Positions 1 through 7,089 of a stretch of 64,000 nucleotides of DNA are shown one piece after another (positions within the stretch are counted from its first letter, which is position 1; the number at the start of each line of letters is the position of its first letter). The stretch is from Pseudonocardia thermophila. Its GTDB lineage: Bacteria > Actinomycetota > Actinomycetes > Mycobacteriales > Pseudonocardiaceae. A model generated the notes under the pieces. It made no database searches, had not been told where the DNA came from, and saw only the letters and a list, made by a program, of their open reading frames with translations. Location of the stretch: assembly GCF_900142365.1 (NCBI RefSeq), contig NZ_FRAP01000002.1:310001-374000 (forward strand), read 5' to 3'. Made by a program: the position numbers and the translations under genes.

Positions 1-368
1 CTGTCGAGCTGGGCGAGCACGTCGCGGGCGACGAGCGCGTCGATGCGGTTCTCCCACGGGTCGTCGTCGGCGCCCGGCTCCTGCGCGACCGCCGCCAGCC
101 CCCGGTGCTCGCGCTCCGCGGCCCGCCAGTGGTCGACGAGCTTGTGCCGGGCGATCCCGACCAGCCACGCCGTGCTCGGCACGGGCGGGGGGACCCGGCG
201 GCAGGCGGTGACGGCGGCGAGGAGCGTCTCCGCCGTCAACTCCTCCGCGAGGGACACCCGCCCGCACCGGGCCAGCAGGTAGCCGTAGACCTGCGGCAGC
301 GCCTCGTCGTACAGGTCGAGCAGTGCCAGCTCGGCCCGTACGGGTCGGACGTTCTCCCCGCCGCTCAC
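1..368 (-). CDS. ECF-type RNA polymerase sigma factor, N-terminal part (cut by window edge)
   Basis: The reading frame begins at a GTG at 368 and runs off the left edge, so the C-terminal region 4 is not seen. The visible 122 residues look like sigma region 2: LYDEALPQVYGYLLARCG early on, then LAEELTAETLLAAV, then STAWLVGIARHKLVDHWR, which is the usual end of region 2 with its basic DNA-binding helix. Such proteins direct RNA polymerase to a small stress or envelope regulon, often under an anti-sigma factor. No partner is visible because the downstream side is outside the window. The alpha/beta hydrolase gene lies 40 bp upstream on the same strand. The family call is firm; the subgroup cannot be stated. 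Confidence 0.85.
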   Translation of the reverse strand, partial: MSGGENVRPVRAELALLDLYDEALPQVYGYLLARCGRVSLAEELTAETLLAAVTACRRVPPPVPSTAWLVGIARHKLVDHWRAAEREHRGLAAVAQEPGADDDPWENRIDALVARDVLAQLD

Positions 369-408
369 AGCCCTTCATCGCGCGGGCCGGACCGGCTCCG
401 TCGCGGGT

Positions 409-1461
409 TCACCCGATCGTCGCGAGGAAGTCGGTGAAGACCGAGAGCCACTCGTCGCGCTTCTCGATGTGCGGGCTGTGCCCGGCGCCCTCGATGATCG
501 CGGTCCGGACGGTGCCGCCGGCCGCGGCGTAGCGGTCGAGCACCTCGCGGATCTGCGTGACCATCGGCTGCGGCGGGAACACCTCGGGTCCGGGCCACCC
601 GTCGATCGCCCCGGACGCCCCGATGGCCCCGATCTCCAGCGGCGATCCGTCAGCGACGACGATGTCCGCGCTGCCGTGCGTCCACAGCACGGGCGGCTTC
701 GGGTCCAGATCGACGATGCGCGTCCACGAGCAGTACTTGGGCGAGAGCGCGTTGAGCACACCCGTCTTGCCGGGTGCGCTGCCCGGCCAGTTCGGCGACG
801 GAACGCTGTCGCCGGGGTAGCCGCCCGGCCCGATCATCGTCTTGAGCACCTCGCGGACCAGCAGGTCCTCCCGCTCCTGCGGTTCGCGGTGGCCGGGTGC
901 GAAGTAGAAGGCGTTGATCACGTTGCGGATCGAGAACGGGCTGTCGGCCGAGTCGTCGCCCGCGGCCAGCCGGGACACCACCTCCGGGTTGGCGGTGCCG
1001 CCGCCGGACCCTGCGCAGTCGTCGTACACCGGCGTGCCGTCGGCGTGCACCCCGCCGTAGCCGTACGGGGACACCGGGTCGAGCAGCGTCAGCGACGCCA
1101 CCGGGTGCTCCGCCGCGTAGTCGACGATCGCGGCCCCGCCGGTCGACCAGCCGACCAGGTGCGGCGGCGCGGTCACGCCGAGGGCGGTCAGCAGTGCGTG
1201 CACGTCGTCGGCCCAGTCGGCCAGGCCCCGGGTAGCGTCCAGCGGCGCGTGCTCGCTGTCGCCGAATCCGCGCATGTCCGGCGCGATCACCCGGTACGTC
1301 CTGGGCAGCCCGGCCATCACGCGCTCGAAGAACCGCGCCGTCGACAGGTTGCCGTGCACGAGCACGATCGGCGCGCCGTCGTCCGGGCCCGACTCGAGCA
1401 CGTGCATCCGGATGCGGTCCGTGTCGACCATCTGGGCGCGGATCCCCGGCAACAGCTCCAT
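409..1461 (-). CDS. alpha/beta hydrolase
   Basis: A 350-residue alpha/beta-fold hydrolase starting at ATG 1461 (MELLPGIRAQMVDTDRIR). The HGN oxyanion segment appears in IVLVHGNLSTARFF, the nucleophile elbow is GWSTGG (Ser), and the catalytic His is in GAGHSPHIEKRDEW near the C-terminus. The acid residue probably lies in the strand before it. There is no signal peptide, so it is probably cytosolic. An insertion between strand 6 and the C-terminal core, rich in Pro and Gly, forms the cap. The substrate cannot be read from sequence. The frame is open further upstream, but that extension is low-complexity Arg/Ala and overlaps the decayed sigma gene on the other strand, so the ATG is preferred. 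It is followed after 40 bp by the ECF sigma gene. Confidence 0.85.
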   Translation of the reverse strand: MELLPGIRAQMVDTDRIRMHVLESGPDDGAPIVLVHGNLSTARFFERVMAGLPRTYRVIAPDMRGFGDSEHAPLDATRGLADWADDVHALLTALGVTAPPHLVGWSTGGAAIVDYAAEHPVASLTLLDPVSPYGYGGVHADGTPVYDDCAGSGGGTANPEVVSRLAAGDDSADSPFSIRNVINAFYFAPGHREPQEREDLLVREVLKTMIGPGGYPGDSVPSPNWPGSAPGKTGVLNALSPKYCSWTRIVDLDPKPPVLWTHGSADIVVADGSPLEIGAIGASGAIDGWPGPEVFPPQPMVTQIREVLDRYAAAGGTVRTAIIEGAGHSPHIEKRDEWLSVFTDFLATIG

Positions 1462-1576
1462 GCGCCGCACCCTATGGCCGCGAGGGCGCGTCCGTCCGGG
1501 TGAATCAGTGGATCGAGGCTGGACCACCGGCGCTCTTCCGCAGTGCGGTGCCCGGGTATCGATGCGAAGGGCGCGC

Positions 1577-2095
1577 ATGGGTGACGACGGTGCGGCGGCA
1601 CGGCTCGTGCGGGCCGCAGCGGGGGAGGCGTCCTGGAACGCCCTCGTGGAGACGTTCACGGGCATGCGCTGGGGATCGCGCGCAGCTTCCGGCTCGACGC
1701 GTCCGACGCGGTCCGGACGACCTGGCTGCTCCTGGTGGCGAACTCGCCCGCATCGAGGATCGGCGGCGGCTGCCCGGCTGGCGCGCCACCACCGTGCGCC
1801 GCGCCGCGAGTGCCTGCGCGCCCTGCGCCGCGCGGGCCGCGAGACCCCGGTGGAGGAGGACTGGGCGTACGACCGCGCCGCCGACCTCCCGTCGGCGCTG
1901 ATGGCGCGACAACGCGACGCCGCGCTGTGATGGGCCCTGGGTTCCCTCGGGGGAGCGCTGCCGGCAGCAGCTGCGGGTGCTGATGTCGACGCCCCCGCCG
2001 CGCTACGCAACTGTGTCGGCGGCGCTGGACATGCCGGTGGGCAGCATCGGCGCCAGCCGCGTCGGGTGCCCGAGCTGCGCGGCCTGATCGAGGCG
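1577..2095 (+). pseudogene. decayed ECF sigma-70 family sigma factor
   Basis: Pieces of one sigma factor can be followed in order through all three plus-strand frames. They are AARLVRAAAGEASWNALVET, then LGIARSFRLDASDAVRTTWL, then LARIEDRRRLPGWRATTVRR, then RECLRALRRAGRETPVEED, then ERCRQQLRVLM and AALDMPVGSIGASR. These match the usual actinobacterial order of region 2, linker and region 4 (helix-turn-helix ending in PVGSIG). At least four frameshifts and one in-frame stop (near 1930) separate them. So many lesions argue for real decay rather than one sequencing error. It is a different sigma from the one at the left edge, and on the opposite strand. Confidence 0.75.
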
Positions 2096-2246
2096 GCCCC
2101 GCGGCCGTCCGCGATCACGGTCGAACGCGGGAGCGCTGACCCGATCACGGTGCCCGTGGACGTGGAGGGCTGGTTCGCGGTGGCGGGCCTGCCCGCCGCT
2201 CCGGTCCGGTTCCGCTCGGCCGCGATCGCCACGCCCTGGGTCGTGC
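2096..2246 (+). pseudogene. remnant of the small protein gene usually downstream of this sigma type
   Basis: Directly after the sigma remnant the frame reads ITVERGSADPITVPVDVEG, then WFAVAGLPAAPVRFR and ATPWV. This resembles the C-terminal half of a small beta-rich protein that I recall being encoded next to sigma factors of this type and ending in TPWV. No start codon, N-terminal half or clean stop is present, so it is called a remnant. The match is from memory of the neighbourhood and has not been searched; the family name is left open. Confidence 0.4.
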
Positions 2247-2257
2247 CCCGACGCGGC

Positions 2258-3055
2258 TCAGCCCTGGACCGGCCACTCCTGCAGGACCCGCCCGCTCAGG
2301 TCCGCGAACAGGTGCCCCGACTGCTTGTAGTCGTTGCTCGCGTACACGATCATCACGTCCGGCCCGACCGTCGGGAACCCGAACACGACGTACCGCGAGG
2401 TCGCGTCGCGGACCTTCAGCCGCCGCGGCGCCTCGTCGAGCAGGGCGCGCAGAGCCGCGTGATCGACTGCTGCGAGATCGACGAGCGGATCGTCGAGCTT
2501 GCGGTTGCCGGTGAGATCGCCGAAGTTCCGCTCCGGGTAGAGGGTGGCGCGGGTGTGCCGCGGATCGTCGGGTTCGAGCACCTCGACGCGGGCGTAGTCG
2601 GGGTAGACGGAGGCGTCGACGACCGCGGTGCCGCCGTGCTCCTCCCGCAGCCACGTGAGGAAGTCCTGCCAGCCCTCCTCGGTGAACAGCGAGCCGTTCG
2701 CGGCAGCCGCAGGGCCGCCGACGGCGCTGCGCGGGCCGCTCTCGGCGCACGAGTACCCGACGATCCCGAGGAGGCACAGGACGACCAGGCCCACGGCGTA
2801 GGCCCGCCAGATCCGGTGCGGCTTGGCCATCGGCACCGGGGCGGGCGGCGGTGCGGCGTCCGGGTCGGGCTGCAGGTCCGCCGTGAGCTGGGCCAGCTCG
2901 GCGAGGGTCCGCGCGGTCATCGCGGCCGCGACCCGTTCGCGGTGCTCGACGGCGTCGAGCTGGCCGTCGACGAACGCGGTGTCGAGCCGGGCGCACGTCG
3001 CCGCGCGGTCGGCGTCGCGGGCGCGCACCGGGCGCCCGGGGAACCCGGCCATCAT
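2258..3055 (-). CDS. DUF1707 domain membrane protein
   Basis: 265 residues starting at ATG 3055. The N-terminal 55 residues carry the DUF1707 pattern: RARDADRAATCARLDTAFVD, then GQLDAVEHRERVAAA and ARTLAELAQLTADL. A Pro/Ala linker follows, then one transmembrane helix (YAVGLVVLCLLGIVGYSC, about residues 88-105). A roughly 155-residue extracytoplasmic domain follows, with no family I recognise. DUF1707 is a short cytoplasmic module found at the N-terminus of many actinobacterial membrane proteins; its function is not established. The C-terminal domain (FTEEGWQDFLTWLREEHG onward) looks like a soluble sensory or lipoprotein-like fold, but that is a guess. Transcribed alone, tail-to-tail with the sigma remnant. 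Confidence 0.8.
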   Translation of the reverse strand: MMAGFPGRPVRARDADRAATCARLDTAFVDGQLDAVEHRERVAAAMTARTLAELAQLTADLQPDPDAAPPPAPVPMAKPHRIWRAYAVGLVVLCLLGIVGYSCAESGPRSAVGGPAAAANGSLFTEEGWQDFLTWLREEHGGTAVVDASVYPDYARVEVLEPDDPRHTRATLYPERNFGDLTGNRKLDDPLVDLAAVDHAALRALLDEAPRRLKVRDATSRYVVFGFPTVGPDVMIVYASNDYKQSGHLFADLSGRVLQEWPVQG

Positions 3056-3117
3056 CGCCGTGGCACCTCATGTCTGGAGTGGACGAGTCGGGCGGCGCTA
3101 CCGTACCGGTCACCCGA

Positions 3118-3763
3118 TCAGGGGGACATCCCGCCGTCGATCGGCGGCACCACCCCGCTCACCTGGTTCTCGTCGGCCGGCGCGCGGTGGCTCACACCAG
3201 TGACGGGGCAATTGCGCTGCTCGTCGTGGGTCAGGTCGTTCGCGACGAGCGCGACGCCGAGCATCACCACGGCGCCGGTGAACGCCGGCGCGGCTACGAC
3301 GACCAGGCCGAGCGGGTGCACGGTCGGCCCACCGGTCACCGCCACCAGCGCCGTCCCCACCGCGGGCGGATGCAGGGCTCGCGCCAGGTAGGTGGCGGCC
3401 ACCGCGAGGGCCACCGCGCACACCCCGGCCGCGGCGAGCTCGCCCGCCGCGACCGCGGCCGCGACGACGCCCGCGGTCACCCCCGACGTGTGTCCGAGCA
3501 GGACGCTGCGCCGCCTCGGCCCGCGGCAGCCCGTGGAGCAGCACCGCCGAGCCGCCGAACGCGCCGATCAGCCCGATCACCGGGGTGGCGTCCATCCGTA
3601 GCGGCACCGCCGCGGGCAGCGCTGCGAGCGACACGCCGACGAGGCTCGCCGGGCACGGGTCGACGAGGTCACGCAGCCCGCGCCGCGGCGGGCACGGGCC
3701 ACCGCTGCGCATCCGCTCGAGGAACCCGGGAGCGCCACCGCGGCGATCGGGGATCCCGGGCAT
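3118..3763 (-). pseudogene. HPP family membrane protein, frameshifted
   Basis: The 5' half (from ATG 3763) reads ALPAAVPLRMDATPVIGLIG and FGGSAVLLHGLPRAEAAQRP in one frame. The 3' half continues the same fold in another frame as LLGHTSGVTAGVVAAAVA, then ARALHPPAVGTALVAVTGG (the HPP motif) and VVMLGVALVANDLTHDEQ. The switch lies near 3500-3525. HPP proteins are four-helix inner-membrane proteins; some are linked to nitrite transport. The frame ends in NQVSGVVPPIDGGMSP, which is not typical of HPP proteins and resembles the C-terminal tail of short-chain dehydrogenases. A single sequencing error could explain the frameshift but not the odd tail. Confidence 0.7.
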
Positions 3764-3796
3764 CGGGGTCCCTCACTGGCGACGACGGAGTCGTGC

Positions 3797-3820
3797 AGAT
3801 CTCACGTCGAGCAGAGATCT
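3797..3820. promoter_or_regulatory. inverted repeat upstream of cobO
   Basis: AGATCTC at 3797-3803 and GAGATCT at 3814-3820 form a perfect 7-bp inverted repeat with a 10-bp spacer, about 80 bp before the cobO start. It could be an operator for the cob operon or a hairpin closing the HPP transcript. No cobalamin riboswitch core is visible before cobO, unlike before cobI and cobA. Confidence 0.3.
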
Positions 3821-3900
3821 TGTCCATGTGTCGATCGCGGTGTCCGTGGCCCGGCCGGGTAGCGCATGATTGCCGGACGGACGAGGGAGAGGAAGACGCC

Positions 3901-4515
3901 ATGCCCCAAGGACGGGTCCTCACGGTGCCGGACGACGGGTTGTCGACGCGCCAGCGGCGCAACCGCCCGCTGCTCGTCGTGCACACGGGGGAGATGAAGG
4001 GCAAGTCGACCGCGGCGTTCGGCACCGCGCTGCGCGCGTGGAACCAGGGCTGGTCGATCGGGGTCTTCCAGTTCGTCAAGTCCGCGAAGTGGAAGGTCGG
4101 CGAGGAGGAGGCGTTCAAGGCGCTGCACCGGGTGCACGTGGAGACCGGCGCCGGCGGCCCGGTGGAGTGGCACAAGATGGGCGAGGGCTGGTCGTGGGCC
4201 CGTAAGAAGGGCACCGAGGAGGACCACGCGGCCGCCGCGGCCGAGGGGTGGGCGGAGATCCGCCGCCGGCTCGCCGCCGAGGCGCACGACCTGTACGTCC
4301 TCGACGAGTTCACCTACCCGATGAAGTGGGGCTGGGTGGACGTGGCCGAGGTGGTGTCGGTCCTCACCAGCCGTCCCGGCCGCCAGCATGTGATCATCAC
4401 CGGGCGGGAGGCGGCACCGGAGCTGATCGAGGCGGCGGACCTGGTGATGGAGACGCGCAAGATCAAGCACCCGATGGACGCCGGGCAGAAGGGGCAGCGA
4501 GGGATCGAGTGGTGA
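3901..4515 (+). CDS. cobO: cob(I)yrinic acid a,c-diamide adenosyltransferase
   Basis: CobO (BtuR/CobA type) transfers the adenosyl group of ATP to cobalt(I) of cob(I)yrinate a,c-diamide, making the Co-C bond of coenzyme B12. The 204 residues show the family P-loop HTGEMKGKSTAAFG near residue 30, VFQFVKSAKWKVGEE, the DEFTYPMKWGW segment and the tail KIKHPMDAGQKGQRGIEW. All are typical, and the length is normal. Start ATG 3901 follows GAGAGG. The stop overlaps the GTG of cobB by GTGA, so the two are translationally coupled in one operon. The intact sequence gives no sign of decay, in contrast to cobM downstream. Confidence 0.95.
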   Translation: MPQGRVLTVPDDGLSTRQRRNRPLLVVHTGEMKGKSTAAFGTALRAWNQGWSIGVFQFVKSAKWKVGEEEAFKALHRVHVETGAGGPVEWHKMGEGWSWARKKGTEEDHAAAAAEGWAEIRRRLAAEAHDLYVLDEFTYPMKWGWVDVAEVVSVLTSRPGRQHVIITGREAAPELIEAADLVMETRKIKHPMDAGQKGQRGIEW

Positions 4516-5855
4516 AGCCGCGCGCGCTGGTCGTGGCCGCCCCGGCGTCGGGGAGCGGGAAGACGACCGTCGCCACCGGCCTGATCGGCGCGCTGCACGC
4601 CCGCGGCACCGCGGTGGCTCCGTTCAAGGTCGGCCCCGACTACATCGATCCCGGCTACCACGCGCTCGCCGCCGGCCGGCCCGGCCGCAACCTCGACCCG
4701 GTGCTCGTCGGCGAGGAGCGCATCGGCCCGCTGGTCCGGTACGGCGCGCGGGGCGCGGAGATCGCCGTCGTCGAGGGCGTCATGGGGCTGTTCGACGGCC
4801 GGCTGTCCGACGGATTCGGCTCGTCCGCCCAGATCGCCGCCGTTCTCGGTGCGCCGGTGCTGCTCGTCGTCGACTGCCGGGGGCAGTCGCAGAGCCTCGC
4901 CGCGCTGCTGCGCGGTTTCCGCGACCACGATCCCCGCGTGCGCATCGGCGGGGTGGTGCTCAACAGGGTCGGCAGCCCGCGGCACGAGGCCGTGCTGCGC
5001 GAGGCGGCCGCCGCGGTCGGCGTGCCGGTCCTCGGAGTGCTGCCGCGCGCGGCCGAGCTCGCCGTCCCGTCCCGCCACCTCGGCCTGGTCACCGCCGTCG
5101 AGCACGGCAGCGCCGCCGTCGCGGCGGTGCGTGCGATGACCGAGCTGGTGGCGCGGCACGTCGATCTCGACGCGGTGGTGCGCCTGGCCGAGCCGCTGCC
5201 GGCCGGGCCGGTGTGGGACCCCGCGGCCGAGGTCGGCGCACCCGTGGCGGGCGAGCCGGTGATCGCGGTCGCGGGCGGGCCCGCGTTCACGTTCGGCTAC
5301 GCCGAGCACGTCGAGCTGCTGACCGCAGCGGGCGCGGCCGTGGCGACCGTCGACCCGCTGCACGACGAGGCCCTGCCCGTGGGCACGACGGCACTGGTCC
5401 TGCCCGGTGGGTTCCCCGAGGAGCACGCGGACCGGCTCGCCGAGAACGCGCCGCTGCGGGCTGCGGTGCGGGAGCTGGCTGCGTCCGGGGCGCCGGTGCA
5501 CGCCGAGTGCGCCGGCCTGCTCTACCTCTGCCGCGACCTCGGCGGCGCCCCGATGTGCGGGGTGCTGCCCGCATCGGCGGCGATGGCCCCGCGGCTCACC
5601 CTCGGCTACCGGGAGGCGACCGCGGCCACCGACTCCGCCGCGTTCCGCCGGGGCCAGCTCGTCAGCGGGCACGAGTTCCACCGCTGCGGGCTGGACCGCC
5701 GCGCGGGCGACGCGCCGGCGTGGTCGTGGCCCGGCGCGGAGCCGGAGGGGTTCGTCCAGGGCGGGGTGCACGCCTCGTTCCTGCACCTGCACCCGGCGGG
5801 TGTGCCGGAGGCGATCGCCCGGTTCGTCGCGAGCGCCGCGTCGGTCGCCGCGTGA
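4512..5855 (+). CDS. cobB: cobyrinate a,c-diamide synthase
   Basis: CobB/CbiA amidates the a and c acetate side chains of the corrin ring using glutamine and ATP. The 447 residues start at GTG 4512, overlapping the cobO stop. The N-terminal dethiobiotin-synthetase-like ATPase has the P-loop APASGSGKTTVATGL and the FKVGPDYIDPGYH segment. A linker leads to the C-terminal class I glutamine amidotransferase domain with nucleophile Cys in HAECAGLLYLC and the closing His in GGVHASFLHLHP. All catalytic landmarks are present and the length is normal. Since CbiA and CobB use related substrates before or after ring contraction, sequence does not fix the timing of cobalt insertion. No gene follows for about 475 bp. 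Confidence 0.95.
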   Translation: MKPRALVVAAPASGSGKTTVATGLIGALHARGTAVAPFKVGPDYIDPGYHALAAGRPGRNLDPVLVGEERIGPLVRYGARGAEIAVVEGVMGLFDGRLSDGFGSSAQIAAVLGAPVLLVVDCRGQSQSLAALLRGFRDHDPRVRIGGVVLNRVGSPRHEAVLREAAAAVGVPVLGVLPRAAELAVPSRHLGLVTAVEHGSAAVAAVRAMTELVARHVDLDAVVRLAEPLPAGPVWDPAAEVGAPVAGEPVIAVAGGPAFTFGYAEHVELLTAAGAAVATVDPLHDEALPVGTTALVLPGGFPEEHADRLAENAPLRAAVRELAASGAPVHAECAGLLYLCRDLGGAPMCGVLPASAAMAPRLTLGYREATAATDSAAFRRGQLVSGHEFHRCGLDRRAGDAPAWSWPGAEPEGFVQGGVHASFLHLHPAGVPEAIARFVASAASVAA

Positions 5856-5870
5856 CGACCGCGGCAACGG

Positions 5871-5903
5871 CCTCTGGCGCTCCACCCGCTCTTGCACCAG
5901 AGG
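5871..5903 (+). terminator. possible stem-loop after cobB
   Basis: CCTCTGG (from 5871) and CCAGAGG (to 5903) pair perfectly and can be extended past one C-A mismatch by two GC pairs. The loop is 13 nt. It begins 16 bp after the cobB stop. There is no T-tract, which is common for actinobacterial terminators, so the call is tentative. Confidence 0.35.
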
Positions 5904-5940
5904 ATCTGACGTCCACGTTCGATCCCCGAGGCGGTGGCCG

Positions 5941-6183
5941 ATGATGACCACGTCCCAGCCCGTGCGGCACCGGTTCACCGGCACGGCCGACGTCGAGCGC
6001 CTCGGAGGGCTCGGCGCCACCCCGCCCACCGGCCACCGCGGCGCGCGGGCCCTGGACCGGATGCGGGCGCTGGCCCGCGCCGCCGCCTTCGGGCCGGGAC
6101 CGATCGGGGTGGCCGGATCCTTCGGGGTGGTGCGTTCGATCACGACAGCCCTCGATCGGCCGGGAGGTGCGGGGAGGATCTGA
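5941..6183 (+). CDS. small hypothetical ORF between cobB and riboswitch (doubtful)
   Basis: An 80-codon frame from ATG 5941 to the TGA at 6181-6183 (MMTTSQPVRHRFTGTADVE at the start). I do not recognise any domain and no membrane segment is visible. The weak GAGGCGGT upstream could serve as a ribosome site. The 3' end runs into the 5' part of the riboswitch, so it would be translated ahead of the aptamer if real. It could equally be chance coding in GC-rich leader DNA. On balance more likely not a gene. Confidence 0.2.
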   Translation: MMTTSQPVRHRFTGTADVERLGGLGATPPTGHRGARALDRMRALARAAAFGPGPIGVAGSFGVVRSITTALDRPGGAGRI

Positions 6184-6326
6184 CGGGCAGTACGTCGACG
6201 GACGGGGGAAGCCGGTGCGAATCCGGCGCGGTCCCGCCACTGTGACCGGGCGCCCGGACGGGGCCCGGGAGCCAGAGCGCCCGCCGCCGACGGTCGAGTT
6301 GGAAGGCGCGGACCTTCGCGGAGGCG
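6150..6326 (+). ncRNA. cobalamin riboswitch 1 (upstream of cobI)
   Basis: The conserved cobalamin aptamer core is present: GCCGGTGCGAATCCGGC (6211-6227), which forms one arm, then GCGGTCCCGCCACTGTGA (6228-6245). The B12-box-like element AGCCAGAGCGCCCGCC follows at 6270-6285. The element ends just before the GGAG ribosome site (6321-6324) of cobI, so it can control translation of cobI and the bluB-cobT genes behind it. The outer P1 limits are estimates. High adenosylcobalamin normally shuts such operons off. Confidence 0.92.
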
Positions 6327-6330
6327 AGAC

Positions 6331-7089
6331 ATGTACGGCAACGAGGCAGACCTGCCTGATCCGGTCCCGTTCGCCACGCTCATCGGCGTGGGCGTCGGGC
6401 CCGGCGATCCCGACCTGGTGACCTTCCAGGCCGTCGACACCCTGACGAAGGCCGACGTGGTGTTCGTGCCGGTCGTCTCCCCGGAGGAGACCGGGCGGGC
6501 CGAACAGGTCGTCCTCGGCTTCGTGGAGGCCTGGCGCGTCGACCAGGTGGTGTTCCCGCACGACGCCGGCGACGGCCCGGCGGCGTGGGACGCGGCGGTC
6601 GCGCACGTCGCCGACTGGCTGCTCGCCCACCCCGGCGCGGTCGCTGCCTACGCGACCACCGGCGATCCCGGCATGCACTCGGCGTTCCCCGCGTTCGCCC
6701 GCGCGGTGGCGGAATCGGTGCCCGGCCTGGAGATCACGTTCGTCCCCGGGATCACGCCGATGCAGGCCATCGCCGCCCGCCGCGGCGAGCCGATCGTCGA
6801 GCCCGGCGAGTCGCTGGCCGTGCTCGCCGGACCGCCGGACGAGGAGCGGCTGCGCGAGTCGCTGGCCACGTTCGACCGGGTGGTCGCCGAGCGGGTCGGC
6901 CCGAAGCTGCCCGCTGCGCTCGCCGAGCTGGCGACCGCCGACCGGCTCGACGGGGCCGTCGTCGGCGCGGTCGGGGGTCCGCGGGGCCCGCAGCTGCACG
7001 ACGCCGCGTCGCTGCCCGCCGACGCTCGCCTGCCCTACCTGTCCACGCTGGTCGTCCCTGCGCGCCGCCGCACGGAAGCGACCCGGTGA
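6331..7089 (+). CDS. cobI: precorrin-2 C20-methyltransferase
   Basis: CobI/CbiL adds the C20 methyl group to (cobalt-)precorrin-2 using S-adenosylmethionine. The 252-residue protein opens with the tetrapyrrole-methylase signature LIGVGVGPGDPDLVTFQAV followed by ADVVFVPV, typical of CobI. The second motif reads YATTGDPGMHSAF where relatives usually have SEGDP, and the VPGITPMQAIAARRGEPI segment is normal. Start ATG 6331 sits 7 nt after GGAG. The stop overlaps the GTG of the bluB-cobT fusion (GTGA). It is the first gene behind riboswitch 1. An assignment to another ring methylase such as CobF is less likely given the opening motif. Confidence 0.85.
   Translation: MYGNEADLPDPVPFATLIGVGVGPGDPDLVTFQAVDTLTKADVVFVPVVSPEETGRAEQVVLGFVEAWRVDQVVFPHDAGDGPAAWDAAVAHVADWLLAHPGAVAAYATTGDPGMHSAFPAFARAVAESVPGLEITFVPGITPMQAIAARRGEPIVEPGESLAVLAGPPDEERLRESLATFDRVVAERVGPKLPAALAELATADRLDGAVVGAVGGPRGPQLHDAASLPADARLPYLSTLVVPARRRTEATR

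Noticed and set aside
409-2232. 607-codon minus-strand frame as one protein
   Set aside because: Only the part from 1461 downward is a hydrolase; the upstream part is antisense to the decayed sigma factor and has no recognisable domain.
6205-6245. tRNA-like GTGCGAATCC sequences at 6215 and 12283
   Set aside because: They are the conserved core of cobalamin riboswitches, not TPsiC arms; no cloverleaf can be drawn.
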